In this document: piece after piece, positions 57,717 to 64,000 of the stretch
Layout: every line of letters starts with the position of its first letter
Position numbering within the stretch: the first letter of the stretch is position 1
NCBI RefSeq assembly: GCF_029784135.1
Contig: NC_073745.1
Span: forward strand, 80,849,569-80,913,568
Source: Toxorhynchites rutilus septentrionalis
Lineage: Eukaryota > Arthropoda > Insecta > Diptera > Culicidae
Direction of reading: 5' to 3'
Length of the DNA: 64,000 nt
Made by a program: the position numbers and the translations under genes
Notes under the pieces: model-generated
Database searches by the model: none
What the model was told of the DNA's origin: nothing
The model's input: only the letters and a program-made list of their open reading frames with translations

Positions 57717-57959
57717 TCTTCTTCTTATATGGCACTAACGTTCCTAGAGGAACTCCGCCGTCATTTTCATTAGTTGAGATTTCTATGCCAAATAACACGC
57801 CATGAATGCATTCTGAGTGGCAAGCTCTAGAATACGCGTGACCACAGTGCAAGTCAGAGGAAATTTCTTTGAAGAAAAATTTCCCCGACCAGAACGGGAA
57901 TCGAATCCGAACCCCCGGCATGTTAGGTTTGACGCTAACCACTCGGCCACGGGAGCTTC
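57717..57959 (-). repeat. Full-length tRNA-derived SINE
   Basis: Minus-strand copy of the SINE at 37461. tRNA-like head (CCGTGGCCGAGTGGTTAGCG, B box GGATTCGATTCC) at its 5' end, tail of AAG repeats at 57717-57725. Duplication ATTTCGCT at 57709-57716 and 57960-57967. Confidence 0.9.
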
Positions 57960-58499
57960 ATTTCGCTGCAATATCGATATAAACAATTCCTGATGAAGAT
58001 TCAATCAAAATCTTCAAAAATCGCGATTTTTAACCCACTGTACTTATAAAAGCCACTTAAATTTCACCTTAATGCTGAAAGGATATTTTTTTTTTCTTGA
58101 AATTATTCATATTTGAATTATAAAAAAAATCTTTTTTTTCCAAACTGTATACAATCGAGTCCTAAATTTTACATAATCTAATCATATATAATTGAGTCCA
58201 ACTTGCAAACAAACAAAGTTAACAAAGAAAATATTGATTAAGTATGTTACTCAAACTGAATTGTAACGACCACGCAGGAACTGTTAATCACAAAGAAATG
58301 TTCGAATAGTTTCACAGGAACATTTTCAGTTGATTTCAATATTCCGGACATATTCTTCAGGTTTGATTAAACGTTCGAATTAACATCTCAATAGAACTAC
58401 TATCTTCAGCGTTTTTCTCAGGTTTTTCAACACTTTCCAGTATATCGGTATCTGGCATCAGATCACAGCAAATCACGTTTTGGTCCTTTTTGCACTAAT

Positions 58500-59000
58500 T
58501 ATTAAAAGACATTGAGCAATCGAACGGTATTGTACCGTCGACATCAGCAAGCTCACGACGCAATAATTATGCCAGCGGAATATCACTCCCGTCCATGTTG
58601 GTTGTGCTTTGAAGTTAGGAATTCCCAGTTTCTGGACAAATTCTCAAGCCATATCCCGAAGAATAGAAGAGGGGTAAATTATTCTGTCTAGCTGGACAAG
58701 ACAAAAATTCATTGACCGCTCCAGCTTCTCAATTCTGACCAACCTTATATGCTTTTGGTCTAGATACAATTTTCCATTCCGATTCCATTTTTACTTTAGT
58801 TTGAGTAGTGTTGATACCGCACTTTGTGCAATACTGAAATTTTTTGCAGCTTCAGACCCCTTCCGTCCATACTTTCGACCTGCTCGATGATGCTCAAACC
58901 TTGCGCAATGGTTAGCGTTTTGATTGTTCGCTTGAAAGGTTTCTCGTGGATGGAAAACCAGAAAAAGACTTGAAAAGAAATTGTTTGATGACACGAACAC
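58500..59000 (-). pseudogene. pogo-type transposase DNA-binding region (degenerate)
   Basis: In two frames: KTLTIAQGLSIIEQVES and AAKNFSIAQSAVSTLL, the first helix-turn-helix of CENP-B/Tigger proteins; further on (58580-58680) FVQKLGIPNFKAQPTW, equivalent to the second CENP-B-type HTH. Frameshifts throughout and no DDE core. Confidence 0.75.
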
Positions 59001-59339
59001 TCCGTCTTCACTTTCAAGGGCAATTGAAATCTGAGGTAATAACGCACAAAAACATGTACGCGAAAATCAATCGAGTTAGGGAGGAGAAAATCCATGGAAA
59101 AATGAATCAAAACACATCGAGTAAGAGAGGCATCGAGTTAGGGAGGTATCGTGTTATGGAGAGAAGAATGCTTGTAAAATCGAAGGTGCCATGAAATCCA
59201 TCGAGTTAGGGAAAATATCGAGATACAGAACATCGAGTTAGGGAGAGTTGACTGTAATACAACATATGTCGCAATAACGATTTAGAGTGATATGCGTTTG
59301 AAAACTCCTAATGAATCGTTACATTTTTCGTAGAGTGAC

Positions 59340-60651
59340 CCCCTCTATATAGAAATCAAAGACATCCTATGTCAAAATACATTCAAGAGAAAGAGTCTAT
59401 TTTATTGTTTTCTATTCATATAGGGGAAATGGGGGCAAAGGGTCACCCTAAGGAATATGCCTATTTCCAGCGCCCACATACCGCTTCAATTCCCGTTTCT
59501 CGAAGAATATTATAGTTCAACTTATTGTTCTTCTAGATAGCAAACGGCTTTTACTATGAAAATTCAAAATAGTGCCCTTTTCATCATTAGAAAAAAAGGT
59601 GAAAAATCGAACTTTTTTTTGCTTGGAGGTAAAGTGGTCACCTAATGGGGGCAAAGTGGTCACCCGCACATATCAAGCTAAATGGGATAGATTTATGCGT
59701 TTTTTTCGTCTAAATTTGTTCAAATCATATTTGATATAGTAGCTACATGTATGAAATAAGCTTGGCGTATTCATCTAAAGTCCCAATTTAAACTTTCTCT
59801 TTCATACAAAAACGTAGTAAAAAACACATAACGTTCCGCATAATGAGTTTTGGTTTAGTTGGAGTGGCATATTCATCAAGGGTCAAAGCCACAAAAAGAT
59901 CTTCTTCAAAAGCAGAATGTGATGAGGTATATCAGCTTTAGTAAACAGAACATTGTAAGTTGTTATTCACCTATGACCACTTTGCCCCTAAACATCAAAA
60001 TAATTTCTATGCTAATTAATCGCTGAGATTAAACAAAATATATGTTTACCTCTACTAGAATATGTGAACAGTTGTCAAAACTGATGATTTGTCCAATACA
60101 TCAGATTAAATAAACTAAATTTCACGATAAATTCCTTAGATACCATGCGCACAGAACTACGGCCGAATGGCTATCTAAGGAGTAATTTCTGTTTTTATTT
60201 GTATTTTGACATGCGACAGCTCTACTGAAGTACAGGGTGACTCAAAAGTCATTAAATTCTTTAAACATAAGGTGACTATCAATACGGCATCTATAGTCAA
60301 TAGTTATACTACGAAACAAGCAGGTGACCACTTTGCCCCCCCATGACCAATTTGCCCCCCATGACCAATTTGCCCCCAATACCCCTAATACTGCGATCAA
60401 ATGCATTTCGTTTTGTGATTTTTCAATCAGGTACAATCAACAGGAAAGCTACTGAACATTATTCTTCCCTATCTGTAGAATATCTCGTATCCAATATTGG
60501 ATGCATAAAATCTTGTGCCTCAAATGTAACGCTCTCGTTTTCGAAGTCGATTTTTTTTTTCGAATTCAACTTCAAACAAATGATCACTGAATCAACGATA
60601 TACGTCAACCTTGCGGTTATACCACAGATATAACCCACTTCCTGTTTTTTT
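59340..60651. mobile_element. Decayed HINE-like fragments around a TA-flanked MITE
   Basis: At 59377 a decayed 5' end in minus orientation (ACATCCTATGTC). From 59385 a plus-strand body fragment ('ttctattcata') continues after the MITE at 60386 ('actgcgatcaaatgcatttcg') and ends with TACGTCAACC, hairpin GGTTATA/TATAACC (60613-60633) and CACTTCCTG before a T run. Confidence 0.65.
59423..60385. mobile_element. TA-flanked TIR element, second copy
   Basis: 963 bp, ends GGGGAAATGGGGGCAAAG and inverted GGGGTATTGGGGGCAAAT; the right end repeats 'atgaccaatttgcccccc' twice. TA duplicated. The undisturbed target is seen in other HINE-like copies (ctatccatataacactg at about 5806). Confidence 0.85.
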
Positions 60652-63379
60652 CGCTCCGTCGATGGTAACACTGCATTCCCCACTTCGGGACGATCTTATT
60701 CGACTACTCGTTCGTCTGGTCGGATGGATTTTCAGTAAAATAATATTACTCGAGCAACCGAAGCCTTAATGAAACATTGTTCTCTTATGGTTAGAATTTC
60801 AAAATTTTTCAACAGCATCGAAGTCGTAATGTTAGGCTTGTACATGAAGAATTTTGTTCACCGTTGAAAACGCGTTATCGAAGAAAGGGATGGTCACATC
60901 CTAAAATAAGCTTTAATTTGGTTTTTGAAAAATAAAAATCGATTCCCTTTTGTAGAAGTTATTATAATTTGTTGCGTGAGCGTTTAATCTGGAAGACCCT
61001 GTAGAATAAGGGTTTGCTATGAAGTGAGCGATTGGTTAGTTTGTAAATTTCGAAAACTAAAACTAAACTCATAAAATAAATTCCATAACTTTTGTTTATC
61101 TTTGATGTTTGATTTGAGATAATAATAGAAAAAAAATCAAGTAATAAGCTTTGCAGAAATCAATAACTAATTTCCCTCAAAGAAAAGCTGCTTACAGAAC
61201 ATGTCCGGAATTTGAAACAAAAGAGTCTGGAATTCGAATAATGATCAAAAATAAGTTCGGATTTTGAATCACGACACAGTGAAGGAATTCACATTCAGTT
61301 TTGAGCAAATATAACATGATATCGTGGATTTTTGTAATTCATGATTTACATGAATGCCTTCTGATTCTATTGGAATGGTACTGTTCCATGCTAGGCCGTG
61401 GCCACATTTTTTTGTAGTTGATGTTATCGTCGTAAGCACTTAAGTGTCCGGATTTCGGTGCATTACCGCATCGTTTGCGTCAGTTTGGAAAAAAAAATGG
61501 TTTCGAGGAATAATTTTGGGTTGAAAGTTTTGAACTAAAGACGTACTGGATTGGATATTGCGTCACTAAAATTGCTAAAACTCGGTAAATAATGTAAATT
61601 TTGAAAAATGAAATCTTCGAATGTACCCATATTTTACATTAATAAATAAAATATGATGATACGCATCGCGGTTTCAAATGTTTCATACATCTGCAATTAT
61701 TCTCGAGGGTACGCTATATTTTATATTTCACTTGAATGTCGGCGAATACATGCGATCGAATTGAATTCGAATAATGTTTGCTTACTTATCATATTTTTCA
61801 GAATAAAAAAAACATCAGGACATCCATTCAATATGCATCAGAAAAAAGTTATTTCCGGATGAATGTTGGGGATTAAAAAATTGTTTTCGTTTTACATGTT
61901 AATGTAACTTCACATTCTTTAATGTATGCATGCTGGCTGAATTCTCATTTGTTCAGTTTTCGGGCTTGTGAAATGATGCTCATGTTTAATGAAAACCAAT
62001 TCGAATCGTGGGGCATCAATGCAATTCAGTACTACCAGAGCCTCAATTCATATATTGCCTTAATGAGGATACATTTTACAGTCTCTAGCTGAAATGAATT
62101 GTGCATAATGGTAGTGGAATAAAAAAACGTTTTCAACTTCCCATGCTCATAGTTTGGGCGTTTTCCATTCCAAGTTTTGACTTGACTCATATTTATGGCT
62201 ATGAAATTTCCGGCATTATTCATAGTGAGCAATTCAGCGCGATGTGCGGAATATTCGCTACCGGAAATTAAAAACTGAACAGCGTTGCAAAAAAAAATAA
62301 AGCACAGATAAAAAGAAGCGATTGGCGATGAACGCGGCATTATATTGGCAGCATCCAATAACTTGAAATGACGGGGACATTAAATGCGTTGAGTTGTGGT
62401 TCCGGTGGTTGCGATGGTGGTGGGGATTTTTCTGTCTGCGCTTGTTTATTTCCGGACAATTCGAAAGTGTCAACTTCAATTTTGAAACAGCTACGGCCAA
62501 TTCAACTACGATGTTTGGTTACCTTTTTCGGTCCTTCAGTAGCGTTTTTTTTTGTAAATGGATACAACCCCCCGAAGGGGCATGGTTCCAGATATCCCAG
62601 CAGGAACCATTCATAAGAAGGAGAAAATATGGCTCTTCTCCATGGTATGCATTTATTCTTGGGCAAACTTCCCCTCCGCTCGTTATCTTTCCCAACATTA
62701 CATAAAACTTATTTTTCATGATAGTTTCGATGCAACTGGGGAAACAGCAATTAAGTTTCGAACGTTAAATTTTTCTGGAGTGGTAAAAAACTTAACGTAT
62801 CAATTCGAAGCTTAATTGCTTGTTTGCATCAAAAGTGAGCTGTGAATTTTATTGAACATTATGGAGTTGTTTTGCAAACAGGTGGAAGCAAGAGGAAGAC
62901 GAAAAAATACGGTAATTAAGCTTGGAAGTAATTCATACACCTGAGGGACAACGTATAATTATGCGAGGCTGCTGGCCGCCTTCAGACGACAAGCAGAGAT
63001 GGGATGGTTTTGTTTTCCTTCGCATTCTACCGCATTCAAGAGATATAATTAATAGCTGGGGGTCAACACAAATTAGGCAATATTTAATTAACTACTGAAA
63101 TTTTATCGTTATTATTACGTCTTCTATTTCTTTAAAGAGCATTTACAGGTAAAATGATCGTACGATTTGTCCGATTTTTTGAAGAGTGAGTGTATTTTAG
63201 CGTGAATTTACAAAAATGTAGGAAATATTTGTTTGTATAGGTAACATTGTCTTTAAATCAGTTGTAAGGAGCTAACAAGACTTGTTGTCAAAATATACTC
63301 CAAGAATTTTCATTTAAAATGAAAACAAATTCTAAGTTCTGATTAACTCAAAAATATTTATTTTTCATTTGACTACAAT
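60652..63379. other. Stretch without recognisable gene
   Basis: Only short unrecognised frames (for example 62368-62616 and 62394-62705, which overlap in different phases). No repeat shared with the rest, apart from 'ccggaatttgaaac'-like words at 61200-61270 that recall the Tc1-like element ends. Confidence 0.45.
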
Positions 63380-64000
63380 AAAATTGATTTACAAATACAT
63401 ATTCATGGTGAAAAACTAAAAATATGTTTAATCACTTTTGCCTCACATTCCGAACAGCAAAAATGCTTTTTTTTAATCTTAATTTTAAACCACTGAACCG
63501 ATTCATATGATTGATACATCTAACTAAAGTCAATTAGCTAGTCTTTTTTGGAAAAATATGCTATGTGCTTATGCTCGCAAAAAAGGAGATTTTGCTTTTG
63601 TAATTATTGATTGTATTTGTTTCTTATAGTTTACATGGTTTCGAGACCAAGGGCGCTATATCTGTATTGATACCTGTAAATGATGTTTAAACCCCTCAAA
63701 GAATGTCAGGATTTTGAATATTACATTATTTATAACATTAAATTTCAGTAAATTCACATTCAAAAATGAAGTATTCGCAATTTGCTAACGCAAACATTTT
63801 ATCATTGGTTTTGACTGTCACTTTTTTGCAAATGTCTAATAACATAAATTATAGGCTGTATTGATACCTATAAATGATGTTAAAATTAAAGTCATAATCC
63901 AAAGAATTTCAGGGTTTTGATTATCCAATAATTTATAAGTAAGTAAATTTATATTTGAAGATGAAGTGTTTGGAATTTGAATCATGCGTAGAAACTTGAT
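63380..64000 (+). mobile_element. Partial second copy of the Tc1-like element (28563-30469)
   Basis: Matches 28690-29130 in order ('aatacatattc(g/a)tggtgaaa', 'aaatatgtttaatcac', 'ccgaacagcaaaaatgc', 'acatggtttcg') and then the internal direct repeats, running off the window. Confidence 0.8.

Larger units (their letters stand above)
57126..59254 (-). mobile_element. pogo/Tigger-like transposon relic
   Basis: Termini CAGTCAACTCTCCCTAACTC in inverted orientation at both ends, with TA on each side. Repeated words 'atcgagttagggagg' occur subterminally at both ends. Carries a degenerate CENP-B/pogo DNA-binding region and a SINE; the DDE domain is missing. Confidence 0.85.

Noticed and set aside
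62368..62815. Overlapping frames of 82-103 codons
   Set aside because: Three phases on both strands are open over the same interval, low-information composition and no recognisable domain.

Overview
The window is repeat-dominated nuclear DNA of an insect, most likely a mosquito. The evidence is an AT-rich base composition, spliceosomal rather than bacterial gene structure, tRNA-headed SINEs, an ITmD37E-type Tc1/mariner transposase (a family described from mosquitoes), and BEL/Pao, Ty3/gypsy, hAT, pogo, mariner and Mutator-like remnants. I recognise no complete host gene. The best host-gene candidate is a single first coding exon (21886-22003, minus) with a clean splice donor.

Layout. 1-2618: a Mutator-like (MULE) transposon with one intact transposase ORF, cut by the window edge. 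2619-6094: a composite element carrying two histone H3 pseudogenes in inverted orientation, ending inside the C-terminal part of an ITmD37E transposase. 6095-6638 and 18478-18748: the two halves of that transposase gene, split by another element (6639-18477), which is itself split by a young Ty3/gypsy retrotransposon (6829-17205, near-identical LTRs, long gag and pol ORFs on the minus strand). 18884-26040: small repeats, a 1.35 kb element with an internal minisatellite, the candidate exon, a decayed mariner and a palindromic AT-rich repeat. 27896-30587: a TA-flanked element containing a second, Tc1-like element, which contains a 140 bp MITE. 31834-32802: another TA-flanked MITE. 36220-38107: decayed BEL/Pao integrase region with a SINE inside it. 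38245-44480: a long-inverted-repeat MITE interrupted by a hAT element, itself interrupted by a 4.4 kb element carrying three tandem histone H2A pseudogene units. 48747-53651: two more elements, the second with two H2A pseudogenes and a nested third element. 55367-60651: another element of the same kind, a pogo/Tigger relic with a SINE, and a TA-flanked MITE inserted in an older fragment.

The unifying feature is a dispersed element family seen at least ten times here. Its 5' end begins GACGTAGGACTACGTC directly after a run of T. Its 3' end has the inverse motif (TCCTACGTCA) subterminally, followed by a short hairpin and then a T run. Terminal motif at one end, subterminal motif plus hairpin at the other, T-rich target, no clear target duplication and internal minisatellites together match the published description of Helentron-associated elements (HINEs, the DINE-1 type). 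Several copies carry pieces of replication-dependent histone genes (H3, H2A), promoter stretches and the histone mRNA 3' stem-loop. My main proposal is that a rolling-circle-like transposon family captured histone genes and spread them. The sequence shows the histone homology and the shared termini directly; the mechanism and family assignment are inference.
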